In this document: piece by piece, positions 54,010-64,000 of the stretch
Numbering within the stretch: the stretch's first letter is position 1
Layout of the letters: each line of letters opens with the position of its first letter
Source: Littorina saxatilis
Taxonomy: Eukaryota > Mollusca > Gastropoda > Littorinimorpha > Littorinidae
Assembly: GCF_037325665.1 (NCBI RefSeq)
Contig: NC_090245.1
Coordinates: 46,740,412-46,804,411 of the forward strand
Length of the DNA: 64,000 bases
Reading direction: 5' to 3'
Made by a program: the position numbers and the translations under genes
Notes under the pieces: model-generated
What the model was told of the DNA's origin: nothing
Databases searched by the model: none
The model's input: only the letters and a program-made list of their open reading frames with translations

Positions 54010-56438
54010 ACACATACACGCACCCAAACTCGCCAGCTCATGCATGTCATCCCACACATGTAACACTGACTCTACCTGTTGTTTTGAACACATGTAACAC
54101 TGACTCTACCTGCTGTTTTGAACACATGTAACACCTACTCTACCTGTTGTTTTGAACACATGTAACACCTACTCTACCTGTTGTTTTGAACACATGTAAC
54201 ACTGACTCTAACTGTCGTTTTGAACACATGTAACATATATGAAGTCTTATATCGCGCGCGTATCTCCAGACTCGGACTCAAGGCGCAGGGATCTATTTAT
54301 GCCGTGTGAGATGGAATTTTTTTACACAATAAATCACGCATTCACATCGACCAGCAGATCGCAGCCATTTCGGCGCATATCCTACTTTTCACGGCCTATT
54401 ATTCCAAGTCACACGGGTATTTTGGTGGACATTTTTTATCTATGCCTATACACTTATGCCAGGAAAGACCCTTTTGTCAATCGTGGGATCTTTAATGTGC
54501 ACACCCCAATGTAGTGTACACGAAGCCGAAGGGACCTCGGTTTTTCGTCTCATCCGAAAGACTAGCACTTGAACCCACCACCTAGGTTAGGAAAGGGGGG
54601 AGAAAATTACTAACGCCCTGACCCAGGGTCGAACTCGCAACCTCTCGCTTCCGAGCGCAAGTGCGTTACCACTCAGCCACTCGTAACACTGACTCTACCT
54701 GTTGTTTTGAACACATGTAACACTGACTCTACCTGTTGTTTTGAACACATGTAACACTGACTCTACCTGTTGTTTTGAACACATGTAACACTGACTCTAC
54801 CTGTTGTTTTGACCACATGTAACACTGACTCTACCTGTCGTTTTGACCACATGTAACACGGACTCTACCTGTTTTGAACAGATGTAACACTGACTGTACC
54901 TGTTCTTTTGAACAAATGTATCACTGACTCTACCTGTTGTTTTGAACACATGTAACACTGACTCTACCAGTTGTTTTGAACACATGTAACATTGACTCTA
55001 CCTGTTGTTTTGAACACATGTAACACTGACTCTACCTGTTGTTTTGAACACATGTAACACTGACTCTACCTGTTGTTTTGAACACATGTAACACTGACTC
55101 TAACCTGTTGTTTTGAACACATGTAACATTGACTCCACATGTTTATTTTGAACAGATGTAACACTGACTCTACCTGTCGTTTCGAACACATGTAACATTG
55201 ACTCTACATGTTTATTTTGAACAGATGTAACACTGACTCTACCTGTTGTTTTGAACACATGTAACACTGACTCACACCTGTCGTTTTGAACACATGTAAC
55301 ACTGACTCTACCTGTTGTTTTGAATACATGTAACACTGACTCTACCTGGTGTTTTGAACACATGTAACAATGACTCTACCTGTTGTTTTGAACACATGTA
55401 ACACTGACTCTACCTGGTGTTTTGAACACATGTAACACTGACTCTACCTGGTGTTTTGAACACATGTAACAATGACTCTACCTGTTGTTTTGAACACATG
55501 TAACACTGACTCTACCTGTCGTTTTGAACACATGTAACACTGACTCTACCTGTCGTTTTGAACACATATAACACTGACTCTACCTGTTGTTTTGAACACA
55601 TGTAACACTGACTCTACCTGTCGTTTTGAACACATGTAACACTGACTCCACCTGTTGTTTTGAACACATGTAACACTGACTCTACCTGTTGTTTTGAACA
55701 CATGTAACACTGACTCCACCTGTTGTTTCGAACACATGTAACACTGACTCTACCTGTTGTTTTGAACACATGTAACACTGACTCTACCTGTTGTTTTGAA
55801 CACATGTAACACTGACCTGTCCATAGTTCCAAGGTCTGCCAGTGTTACTCCTGCTGGACCCCACCCAGATACGTCCGCGTTCATTCAGCACGTATTCTTC
55901 TCGTTCCTTCTCGTCTTGCATAAACACAACATCGTCTGAAATCACAGAAACGTAAGATGTCATCACGACTGACATATATATGCATGCAGCGTCCATCAGA
56001 GTAATACCACAACAGTAGTTACATTCATGTACTCTCTTTAACGCTGCATAATCCAACGGGACATTTGTATGCCCTGTCGGCAGATCAAGACCATGAGATG
56101 TCGTGACTACTGTCACACGAAGACCACATTACATTTGACTGTGTTGTGCTTCCCACTCTTATATATTTACAACACTAATATTCACACACCTTTCTTTTGT
56201 AGAGAACAGAGTAGATATTCACCAGTGTACAGTTGTTCCCAGGCCTCGGTCAGTCTTCGGTCATTTACGCATACTTTTTTTATCTGACGCATTTTTCTGA
56301 CCTCAGGTCGGTCGAATGTCTGAAAGTTCAGTTTTGACACATCTGATGCTTTTTTATATTTAGTCAAGTTTTGACTAAATATTTTAACATCGAGGGGGAA
56401 TCGAGACGAGGGTCGTGGTGTATGTGTGTCTGTCTGTC

Positions 56439-56486
<48 letters not shown>

Positions 56487-59400
56487 GATTCAGACTAAAC
56501 TACTGGACCGATCTTTATGAAATTTGACATGAGAGTTCCTGGGTATGAAATCCCCGAACGTTTTTTTCATTTTTTTGATAAATGTCTTTGATGACGTCAT
56601 ATCCGGCTTTTCGTGAAAGTTGAGGCGGCACTGTCACGCCCTCATTTTTCAACCAAAATGGTTGAAATTTTGGTCAAGTAATCTTCGACGAAGCCCGGAC
56701 TTCGGTATTGCATTTCAGCTTGGTGGCTTAAAAATTAATTAATGACTTTGGTCATTAAAAATCTGAAAATTGTAAAAAAAAATAAAAATTTATAAAACGA
56801 TCCAAATTTACGTTTATCTTATTCTCCATCATTTTCTGATTCCAAAAACATATAAATATGTTATATTCGGATTAAAAACAAGCTCGGAAAATTAAATATA
56901 TAAAAATTATTATCAAAATTAAATTGTCCAAATCAATTTAAAAACACTTTCATCTTATTCCTTGTCGGTTCCTGATTCCAAAAACATATAGATATGATAT
57001 GTTTGGATTAAAAACACGCTCAGAAAGTTAAAACAAAGAGAGGGACAGAAAAGCGTGCTATCTTTCTTAGCGCAACTACTACCCTGCTCTTCTTGTCAAT
57101 TTCACTGCCTTTGCCATGAGCGGTGGACTGACGATGCTACGAGTATACGGTCTTGCTGAAAAATGGCATTGCGTTCAGTTTCATTCTGTGAGTTCGACAG
57201 CTACTTGACTAAATATTGTATTTTCGCCTTACGCGACTTGTTAATTACTGGCTCAGTGCATTTGAATTGGGTCGAAATAAGCCATCACAACAGCTTTTGT
57301 GAAACTGCAATATTTATTTGCTAGTCACGGGGCCAAGTAGCTCAGTTAGTAGAGCACTGGAATTGTGATTATAAGTTCACAAGTTTAAATCCCGCCAGTG
57401 ACGGAAATGAGTCAACTTCATGTGCTCACTCAGACACTGTGTCCCACCCCCGTGTCACCACAGTGGCACGTAAAAGACCTCGGTCATTTTGCCATAAGTG
57501 CAGGTGGCTGATTACACCTAAACACGCACCACCTGGGTAGCGCGACTCTTGTTGCTGCTAGCTTTCCACTGGGAGGAAGCGACCCAAATTTTTCCAGCAT
57601 TGGGATAATAGAGTGAATGAAATTAAAAAGATTTTTTTTTTACCTGAACACCATGGGTTGAAGATGACGACGATGTCCTGGTCTTCCCACTCGTAGCGAC
57701 ACAGTCCTTTCTCGTCATTGCCGGTCAGGTGGGTCTCCACGAACAGCTGGTACTTGCCGATGATGCCATTGGCCGGGGGACACACCGCCACTTTCAGCAC
57801 GTCAGCGCTGATCCCACAACAGTATTACTAATTTACAGACGGCAAAGCAGAACTTGAAAAGCTCACTTGAAAAAAACTCCCTTTTGACTGTGCAAGTAAC
57901 AGCTTACACCCCTCAGCAAAAAAAAGGGAATATTCCCCCTGATGTTGCTTAAAGACAATCAAATAATTACAACAAAAAATTAAATGGAATAGTCTGATAT
58001 AAAAAAAACAAGTCGCGTAAGGCGAAAATACAATATTTAGTCAAGTAGCTGTCGAACTCACAGAATGAAAATGAACGCAATGCCATTTTTCAGCAAGACC
58101 GTATACTCGTAGCATCGTCAGTCCACCGCTCATGGCAAAGGCAGTGAAATTGACAAGAAGAGCGCGCGGGGTAGTAGTTGCGCTAAGAAGGATAGCACGC
58201 TTTTCTGTACCTCTCTTTGTTTTAACTTTCTGAGCGTGTTTTTAATCCAAACATATCATATCTATATGTTTTTGGAATCAGGAACCGACAAGGAATAAGA
58301 TGAAAGTGTTTTTAAATTGATTTCGACAATTTAATTTTGATATAAATTTTTATATATTTAATTTTCAGAGCTTGTTTTTAATCCAAATATAACATATTTA
58401 TATGTTTTTGGAATCAGAAAATGATGGAGAATAAGATGAACGTAAATTTGGATCGTTTTATAAATTTTTATTTTTTTTTACAATTTTCAGATTTTTAATG
58501 ACCAAAGTCATTAATTAATTTTTAAGCCACCAAGCTGAAATGCAATACCGAAGTCCGGGCTTCGTCGAAGATTACTTGACCAAAATTTCAACCAATTTGG
58601 TTGAAAAATGAGGGCGTGACAGTGCCGCCTCAACTTTCACGAAAAGCCGGATATGACGTCATCAAAGACATTTATCAAAAAAATGAAAAAAACGTTCGGG
58701 GATTTCATACCCAGGAACTCTCATGTCAAATTTCATAAAGATCGATCCAGTAGTTTAGTCTGAATCGCTCTACACACACACACAGACAGACAGACAGACA
58801 GACACACGCACATACACCACGACCCTCGTTTCGATTCCCCCTCGATGTTAAAATATTTAGTCAAAACTTGACTAAATATAAAAACTCATGTTTAGGCGGC
58901 TGGCCAAGACAACACATGAGTGCATGTTGGTGTGCATTCAATCGTAAAAAATAACAGGAATTCCAACAAAAATGGATTAATACATGAATGGTTATTTATT
59001 ATCTATTTTTGATCAAAATATGATATTTGACACAGATCTCATGTTTCATATGCAGAGACCAACGACTCTCTCGATCCCTGTAAAATGTTATAGTTTGTTG
59101 AAAAAGACAAGTGACGTATAATAATACAGTGGAACCCCTCATTTAAGACCTCCAAAAATCTGAGAAAATCAGGTCTTAAAAAGGAGGGAGTCTTAAAAAG
59201 GAGGGAGTCTTAAAAAGGAGGGAGTCTTAAAAAGGAGGTTAATCTACAGAGGTTATGAACAAAACATCTGAAAAAGGAAGGTCTTAAAAAGGAAGAAGTC
59301 TTAAATTGGGGGGACTGGAGAGAGGGGTTCCACTGTACACAAAACAACAAGAGCATGAAAAAGTGTGAACTGACGTGATGCTGGTGACGGAGGCAGACCA

Positions 59401-60578
59401 CTGACTCCTGAGGGACGTCACCTGAGTCTTGTTCTTGACGTCCAGCTTGAGACGGACCAGAGTTCCCTTGCTTTCCTGGGGCCTGGCACCTGCAAGTTAA
59501 ACACACACAGGTTTATTGATGAAAATGTGTCCTTTTCAGCAAAAAAACCTGAATCCAACGCAACCCCCCCCCCCCCCATATTTAGACTTCGCCCTTTTGA
59601 ATACATGTACCTACATTTTTAAGATTTTCTGTTTACCTCTGTAAATTTGTCTCCATTTTAAGACTCCTTCCTTATCAAAGCCTCATTTTCTCAGAGTATT
59701 TTAGGCCTTCAAAGGGGGATTCCACTGTACTGCAGAGCCTGTCCAGTACAAATACGATGAAATGAAAGCAAGTGAAACCAGCAAAATCCCCCCCCCCCCC
59801 CCCCCCCAAACCACGGTGGGGAACGAAGGACAAAAAGATTGTTCATAACAATCATGTGGTAAACATCCAACCTACCAACAGAGAACTGCAGAGTAATAGT
59901 GTCCCCCTCTTCATTGATATTTCGGTCGAAGGTCACAGTGAGGTCAAAGGGCATTCCACGTCGGACCACCAAATTTTCTGTCTCATAGTCTGTGGTGAAG
60001 TGAGCATCTGCATTTATCATGAGATTCTTTTCGATGGACTTCACGGATAGTGCCTTGCCTGAAACAGGAACAGCAATGTTGTTATAATCTCTAGTGTTAG
60101 CCTGGCACCTCCAGAAAAGCAATTTTACATTTTAGAGCTCTGCATGCCTAGTATGGTTAGTATACTGTTTGATTTGCAAGTTATGAAGTGCAGAGGAACC
60201 TGTAAGTCGGTTCTCATTTTGTTATATATTCAGTTTTGCCCCTTCTGTCATAATGTAATGGAGCATGGTAATGAAACGATGATTAGAAATATAGCAAAAA
60301 CTGCACTCACAAGCACACACACACACACACACACACTCGCGCACATGCATGCACACACACACACATACACACACACACATTGTACATGTACATAGATGCA
60401 GAACATTTCATAACAGAAGCTGCATGGGGTCAAAGGTTAAACAATGAAAACCATGGGAGTCATCTGACCTTCAGTCACGACCTTGAGAGTGGGAATCCTG
60501 TTCCTGTGTTCTTCATCAGAGAGCATCGGTTTCCTTCCCTCCTGCTCCCCTCCCAGCATGGCATCGCGCTTAGTTCGT
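46732..60578 (-). CDS. TGM: Transglutaminase, 15 exons, 5' end not in window
   Basis: Encodes a calcium-dependent protein-glutamine gamma-glutamyltransferase, which cross-links glutamine to lysine side chains; in invertebrates such enzymes act in clotting, cuticle or cell-adhesion roles. The 15 exons join in phase to give 737 residues. In this numbering: an N-terminal beta-sandwich (about 20-165), then a catalytic core with [10 protein letters not shown] (Cys316), [11 protein letters not shown] (His374) and [11 protein letters not shown] (Asp397). The Cys-His and His-Asp distances of 58 and 23 residues equal those of human TGM2. Trp280 (GRW) and Trp371 (VWNFH) match the oxyanion and tunnel tryptophans. 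Two C-terminal beta-barrels follow (about 500-620 and 625-737). All borders are GT/AG. No stop or frameshift interrupts it, so it looks functional. Exon 1 here starts at an acceptor, so the start codon lies further upstream (to the right), beyond 60600. Which paralogue it is cannot be said. Confidence 0.97.
47224..47360 (-). CDS. Transglutaminase exon 14 (beta-barrel 2)
   Basis: Residues 636-680 ([36 protein letters not shown]). Acceptor GATGCAG/GTT; donor TTTGG/GTGAGT. Confidence 0.95.
47406..47696 (-). mobile_element. tRNA-headed SINE in intron 14-13, 12-bp target duplication
   Basis: A perfect 12-bp duplication ATTGGAACGGTT stands at 47394-47405 and 47697-47708. The tail is GTTT repeats at the left. 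The head at the right reads, on the minus strand, TTGGCCTAGTGGTAAGGCGT and GTGGGTTCGAACCACGG. It is another head type from those at 21637 and 44588. Confidence 0.92.
47960..48145. repeat. CA-rich intronic sequence with two telomere-like repeats
   Basis: CA repeats with TAACAC variants at 47960-48025. ACCCTAACCCTAACC lies near 48033-48047, then scattered CA repeats lead up to the exon 13 donor. Confidence 0.8.
48153..48313 (-). CDS. Transglutaminase exon 13
   Basis: Residues 582-635 ([38 protein letters not shown]). Acceptor ACTCAG/AA; donor TCACG/GTCAGT, close to a CA-rich stretch. Confidence 0.95.
48342..48495. repeat. AACCCCCCTTTTAAGAC repeat in the intron after exon 12
   Basis: One arm of the element seen complete at 59125-59337: it starts TACAGTGCAACCCCCC and contains GTGTAAATTTACCCCC. 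Confidence 0.7.
49106..49390 (-). CDS. Transglutaminase exon 12 (beta-barrel 1)
   Basis: Residues 487-581 ([52 protein letters not shown]). Largest exon, 285 bp. Acceptor TATTCAG/GA; donor GGAAG/GTTAGT. Confidence 0.96.
49832..49958 (-). CDS. Transglutaminase exon 11
   Basis: Residues 445-486 ([37 protein letters not shown]), closing the catalytic core. The acidic residues here fit the calcium-site region of the family. Acceptor TTTCAG/CGA; donor GAGG/GTAAGC. Confidence 0.96.
50028..50640. mobile_element. AACCCCC-type TIR element split by a SINE, with a 69-bp internal duplication
   Basis: Left part 50028-50075 (ACAGTGGAAGCCCCCTTTTA) and right part 50460-50640. In the right part a block of about 69-70 bp (from GGTCTGAAAAGGAGAGATTC to AAGAAAGCA) occurs twice in tandem, then a third partial time. 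The SINE lies between. All of it is in the intron between exons 10 and 11. Confidence 0.75.
50076..50458 (-). mobile_element. SINE, head truncated
   Basis: ATT-repeat tail at the left, then CTTATATCGCGCGCGTATCT, CAGCCATTTCGGCGCATAT and GATCTTTAACGTGCACACC, as in the copy at 54239, but it ends before the tRNA-like head. It shares its middle with the SINEs at 21637 and 29307. Confidence 0.85.
50833..50948 (-). CDS. Transglutaminase exon 10
   Basis: Residues 406-444 ([33 protein letters not shown]). Acceptor GTGCAG/GT; donor GGAAG/GTAACT. Confidence 0.97.
51720..51823 (-). CDS. Transglutaminase exon 9 (active-site His and Asp)
   Basis: Residues 371-405: [34 protein letters not shown]. Carries His374 and Asp397. 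Acceptor TATTTAG/G; donor GTGAAG/GTCAGG. Confidence 0.97.
52126..52399. repeat. Uninterrupted fold-back element in intron 8
   Basis: About 274 bp. The left arm (TGTATGGGTTGTGAAAGAGT, CTTTTAGTGAGGCAA) is the complement of the right arm (TTGTCTCACTAAAAGCAA, TTCACTCTTTCATTACCCAT). The centre also pairs (AGTCACATC/ TTGTGACATTATAGGC). It is the empty version of the element at 10329-10860. Confidence 0.88.
52558..52693 (-). CDS. Transglutaminase exon 8
   Basis: Residues 326-370 ([38 protein letters not shown]). Acceptor TTTTCAG/TG; donor GTCTG/GTGAGT. Confidence 0.96.
53087..53296. repeat. Tandem ~102-bp duplication of the exon 7 donor region
   Basis: Two units, starting at about 53087 and 53189, begin AACTCACATGT.GTGA.AAGCCC. 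This equals the end of exon 7 plus its donor at 53290-53312. Each unit then runs CATCTCTGGAACCGTTTATT to ATAAAAACAG. The second unit is identical to the genuine donor over about 24 bp. Confidence 0.92.
53297..53474 (-). CDS. Transglutaminase exon 7 (active-site Cys)
   Basis: Residues 267-325: [43 protein letters not shown]. Contains nucleophile Cys316 and Trp280. Acceptor TTTACAG/GCC; donor CACAT/GTGAGT. The last ~20 bp and this donor are repeated downstream, and part of the exon has a relic copy upstream. Confidence 0.96.
53540..53600 (-). pseudogene. Relic partial copy of exon 7 in intron 6
   Basis: Minus-strand reading gives [14 protein letters not shown], against [17 protein letters not shown] in exon 7. 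Similarity extends about 50 bp at DNA level, with roughly a quarter of bases changed. No acceptor or catalytic motif accompanies it. It could be a decayed duplicate exon. Confidence 0.75.
53734..53841 (-). CDS. Transglutaminase exon 6
   Basis: Residues 231-266 ([27 protein letters not shown]). Phase 0 at both ends. Acceptor CTGTTCAG/TTT; donor CATTG/GTGAGT. Confidence 0.96.
53934..54003. repeat. CA microsatellite in intron 5
   Basis: About 34 CA units. Confidence 0.97.
54058..55816. repeat. 34-bp minisatellite filling intron 5, split by a SINE
   Basis: About 38 units of 34 bp (AACACTGACTCTACCTGTTG, then TTTTGAACACATGT), five at 54058-54238 and about 33 at 54684-55816. Units vary at a few positions. 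On the transcribed strand every unit contains CAGGTAGAGTCAGTG, with donor-like CAG/GTAGAG and GTCAGT. The array begins at the real exon 5 donor. Confidence 0.95.
54239..54683 (-). mobile_element. tRNA-headed SINE inside the minisatellite
   Basis: Same body as 50076-50458, but with its head: the complement reads GAGTGGCTGAGTGGTAACGC and GGTTGCGAGTTCGACCC. Flanks GTAACAT and GTAACAC may be the target duplication, but they are also part of the minisatellite unit. Confidence 0.88.
55817..55935 (-). CDS. Transglutaminase exon 5
   Basis: Residues 191-230 ([27 protein letters not shown]). Acceptor TTTCAG/AC; donor GGACAG/GTCAGT. The donor is the very edge of the 34-bp minisatellite. Confidence 0.96.
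56356..57240 (-). mobile_element. Helentron/HINE-like element, copy H (intron 4)
   Basis: Starts ATATTTAGTCAAG, ends GCGACTTG, T flanks. GT repeat at about 56440-56481; TGACGTCA near 56592. Same strand as the host gene. Confidence 0.85.
57329..57615 (+). mobile_element. tRNA-headed SINE in intron 4
   Basis: Head GGGGCCAAGTAGCTCAGTTAG with the B box degraded (AGTTTAAATCCCG), like the 10453 SINE on the other strand. The body ends close to a loose GAATGAAAT sequence, about 30 bp from exon 4. Confidence 0.8.
57644..57807 (-). CDS. Transglutaminase exon 4, bracketed by inverted HINE copies
   Basis: Residues 136-190, end of the beta-sandwich and start of the core ([26 protein letters not shown]). 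Acceptor GGATCAG/C; donor TTCAG/GTAAAA. HINE copy H (minus) lies downstream of it in the transcript and copy I (plus) upstream. Confidence 0.95.
58009..58879 (+). mobile_element. Helentron/HINE-like element, copy I (intron 3)
   Basis: Starts CAAGTCGCGT, ends TTGACTAAATAT. TGACGTCA near 58656. Opposite strand to the host gene and inverted relative to copy H. Confidence 0.85.
59125..59337. mobile_element. 213-bp TIR element in intron 3
   Basis: Inverted ends TACAGTGGAACCCCTC and GAGGGGTTCCACTGTA. The interior has a run of GGAGGGAGTCTTAAAAA repeats. It is the intact form of the fragments at 14790, 15232, 48342, 50028 and about 59640-59725. Confidence 0.82.
59375..59489 (-). CDS. Transglutaminase exon 3
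   Basis: Residues 98-135 ([16 protein letters not shown]). Acceptor CTTGCAG/GT. Donor CATCAC/GTCAGT was chosen because it keeps phase with exon 4; a GT four bases downstream would not. Confidence 0.93.
59876..60058 (-). CDS. Transglutaminase exon 2
   Basis: Residues 37-97, N-terminal beta-sandwich ([28 protein letters not shown]). Acceptor TTTCAG/GC; donor GTTG/GTAGGT. Confidence 0.95.
60469..60578 (-). CDS. Transglutaminase exon 1 (first visible)
   Basis: Residues 1-36 (starts [10 protein letters not shown], ends TLKVVTE). Acceptor TTTTTCAG/A at 60579; donor GAAG/GTCAGA. It is entered after two bases of a codon, so a coding exon must precede it. Confidence 0.88.
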
Positions 60579-60843
60579 CTGAAAAATATACAGAGCCACG
60601 TCATACTCTTTGAGCACATGAGTATTTGGTCCATTAAGGCCAAAACAACACAAAAGTTCCTTGTTGCTAATTCCCCAAACAACCTACCCCCCCCCTCCTC
60701 CCCAACCCTAGAACTTAAACAAAAAAAATAGTGGTATTAAAAATGACAAAACTCGATTTTGGAGACTTTGCAAGGAAGGTAACTCTTTTTTAACATCCAG
60801 GGAAAAGAGTTCACACGAAAAACAAACTTCAATAAAATGTAAA

Positions 60844-61574
60844 CAAGTCGCGTAAGGCGAAATTACTACATTTAGTCAAGCTGTGGAACTCACAGAATGA
60901 AATTGAACGTAGTCCGCCGCAAGTGCAAAAGGCAGTGAAAGTGACGAACCTGTTTGGCGCGGTAGCGATTGCGCTGTGCTTCATAGCACGCTTTACTGTA
61001 CCTCTCTTCGTTTTAACTTTCTGAGCGTGTTTTTAATCCAAACATATCATATCTATATGTTTTTGGAATCAGGAACCGACAAGGAATAAGATGAAAATGT
61101 TTTTAAATTGATTTCGAAAATTTAATTTTGATCATAAATTTAATTTTTTTTAAATTTTCAGAGCTTGTTTTTAATCCAAATATAACATATTTATATGTTT
61201 TTGGAATCAGAAAATGATGAAGAATAAGATGAACGTAAATTTGGATCGTTTTATAAAAAACTTTTTTTTTTTTACAATTTTCAGATTTTTAATGACCAAA
61301 GTCATTAATTAATTTTTAAGCCACCAAGCTGAAATGCACTACCGAAGTCCGGCCTTCGTCGAAGATTGCTTGGCCAAAATTTCAATCAATTTGATTAAAA
61401 AATGAGGATGTGACAGTGCCGCCTCAACTTTTACAAAAAGCCGGATATGACGTCATCAAAGACATTTATCGCAAAAAAGAAAAAAAGTCCGGGATTATCA
61501 TACCCAGGAACTCTCACGTCAAATTTCATAAAGATCGGTCCAGTAGTTTACTCTGAATCGCTCTACACACACAC

Positions 61575-61622
<48 letters not shown>

Positions 61623-61684
61623 CATGACCCTCGTCTCGATTCCCCCTCTATGTTAAAACATTTAGTCAAAACTTGACTAAATGT
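60844..61684 (+). mobile_element. Helentron/HINE-like element, copy J
   Basis: Starts CAAGTCGCGT, ends TTGACTAAATGT. TGACGTCA near 61449. Three bases (AAA) separate it from copy K in the same orientation. Confidence 0.85.
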
Positions 61685-61687
61685 AAA

Positions 61688-62596
<909 letters not shown>

Positions 62597-62943
62597 AAAA
62601 AGACCAAAAAAAAAGCAAATGCCCCAAACTGGTTTGGGCCTAGTCATCGGAAACAAACACATTATCATTATTTGTGTGTGTTGCCTAATCATACACAAAC
62701 GAAAAATACAAATAAACAAACAGCAGTGGAATGTATCGTACTTTTGGGGCTTCAAGGCCAAACTTTTTTTTAACTTTGACCCCTGCGCTCTATTGACCGG
62801 TAGCGCCTTGTGTATGTCTTCAGCTAACCTGATCAGTAGTGATGTTGAGAATAGAATAGAGTATGATAGGGAAAAAGACAAAAGGTATGCATTGAATTAG
62901 TAAAGATCTCTCTCCAGGCCTCACTCTCTATGTCACTGTTAAA
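62597..62943. other. Non-coding interval upstream of the transglutaminase exons
   Basis: No exon of the transglutaminase N-terminus was recognised here. Confidence 0.35.
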
Positions 62944-63454
62944 TTAAAGGTACTGAACTTGTCAAATCCAGGTGCACGGAGCCCCTGGGGCTTTTAGTCA
63001 TACCTCAGGCAGCTATCCGTTAGAAGAACTACCAAGTTTCATTGACTTGCACCCAAAGAGTCAAGAACTGCGATTTTTTTACGAATTAATTTCGTACTCG
63101 GACCCGGTTGGTCTTGACCTATTTTTGGATCTAAATTTAGATCAGGTAGATCACCACATCATGCACAAAAAGACACGTCACTAGCAAACTATGTCAGACG
63201 TCATCATGAGTTTGTGTAAAACAAAATGGAGGCCGGAATCACTCAATCGAATCGAACTCCGACCAAACACCACGTAATAACTAGGTTAATTTATGCACCC
63301 GCGTGAACAAGAAACTGTTGAGCTTCACAGATCTATGTTGTCGTTGGGTCGTTTTGGGTTTGTTTTACTACCATAGGAGGATTTTTGAACTGTAAATGCA
63401 CTCAGCTGCAACAAAAACGCAAAACGAAGGCTGTGAGCTGCACTGTGCCTTTAA
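62944..63454 (+). mobile_element. TTAA-flanked element, uninterrupted copy
   Basis: 511 bp with TTAA at both ends (TTAAAGGTACTG and CACTGTGCCTTTAA). Intact form of 29228-30141. It carries the 70-residue frame at 62972-63184 (MHGAPGAFSHTSGSYPLEEL at its start), which differs from the other copy by two residues. No transposase. Confidence 0.8.
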
Positions 63455-63709
63455 TTAAAACAGATCCTATGCCTCGCCAATAACGTTGGTTGTGTGACGT
63501 TCCTAATTAAGCTAATGAAGTAATATAACATATATTGATTTCAGATTGTTTTCAGTGCCCACCAGAACTGGGCAATTTGAAGGGAAGAATTCCCGATAGG
63601 GAATGAAAAGCACCACTGTATGTGTATGTTCATGTATGTTCATGTATGTTAAAAGTCAAAGAATCAGTAATGTACACAAGTAACCTAATTCCATTGCTTT
63701 TCTTTTCAA

Positions 63710-63712
<3 letters not shown>

Positions 63713-63780
<68 letters not shown>

Positions 63781-63860
63781 AATAATGAGAGAGAGAATTG
63801 AATTGAACTTTATTTAACAAGGATTAAGATTTAAGGCTACGCCTTTTCTTCCAATCCGTC

Positions 63861-63934
<74 letters not shown>
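63713..63934 (-). mobile_element. Retroposon 3' tail between GA microsatellites
   Basis: GA array 63713-63775, then ATTGAATTGAACTTTATTTA and CTACGCCTTTTCTTCCAAT to about 63865, then a second GA array 63865-63934. Same arrangement as 28902-29100. The remaining sequence to 64000 starts with a G run and shows no gene. Confidence 0.65.
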
Positions 63935-63938
<4 letters not shown>

Positions 63939-64000
63939 GGGGGGGGGTGTTAAAGACCACAATCCACGAGAGACGCATATCATCTCCTAGAACGATGGCA

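Noticed and set aside
54058-55816. Regular 34-bp repeats taken as a CRISPR array
   Set aside because: There are no unique spacers, and it lies wholly inside an intron of the transglutaminase gene.

Overview
This window looks like nuclear DNA from a mollusc, most likely a marine gastropod. It has very low gene density, introns with canonical GT/AG borders, many long CA, GA and poly-G tracts, and a dense mix of tRNA-headed SINEs, LINE remnants and small non-autonomous DNA elements. The gastropod guess rests on general familiarity with such repeats and was not tested by a search. No bacterial operons, CRISPR arrays, rRNA genes, convincing tRNA genes or virus-like elements were found.

Two host genes can be supported, both on the minus strand. 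(1) A single long open frame at 11141-13693 encodes about 850 residues of Ser/Pro/Gly-rich protein that I do not recognise. It is probably the 3'-terminal exon of a longer gene, because a splice acceptor coincides with its apparent start. (2) A transglutaminase gene occupies 46732-60578 as 15 exons. All junctions keep phase and give 737 residues ending at a natural stop. The Cys-His-Asp triad and both active-site tryptophans are present. The first exon or exons lie upstream, past the right edge or unrecognised among repeats.

Layout. 1-1560: G-rich minisatellite, a 502-bp palindrome and a truncated Tc1-like transposase. 1560-11000: repeats, including a 31-bp minisatellite with about 35 copies. 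11141-13693: the orphan exon, flanked by two almost identical 260-bp direct repeats. 13.7-29 kb: microsatellites, SINEs, a LINE RNase H fragment and a TIR element with nuclear-receptor-like half sites. 29.2-36.6 kb: nested mobile elements (TTAA-flanked element with a SINE inside, CAGGGGCGGA-ended elements, and a LINE split by a TA-flanked element). 37.9-41.4 kb: another nest with telomere-like repeats in a hairpin and an inverted pair of elements. 41.4-46.7 kb: mostly SINEs. 46.7-60.6 kb: the transglutaminase gene, its introns full of SINEs, minisatellites and inverted repeats. 60.8-64 kb: tandem elements and LINE tails.

The strongest unifying signal is one dispersed family of about 0.8-0.9 kb with 11 copies, roughly 15% of the window. 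It has asymmetric terminal inverted repeats, a short hairpin at one end, an internal CA/GT microsatellite and T/T flanks in every copy. This is the layout of Helentron-associated (DINE-1-like) non-autonomous rolling-circle elements. Ten of 11 copies carry a perfect TGACGTCA site. Six copies form three facing inverted pairs with 0.55-0.77 kb spacers, and one pair brackets transglutaminase exon 4.
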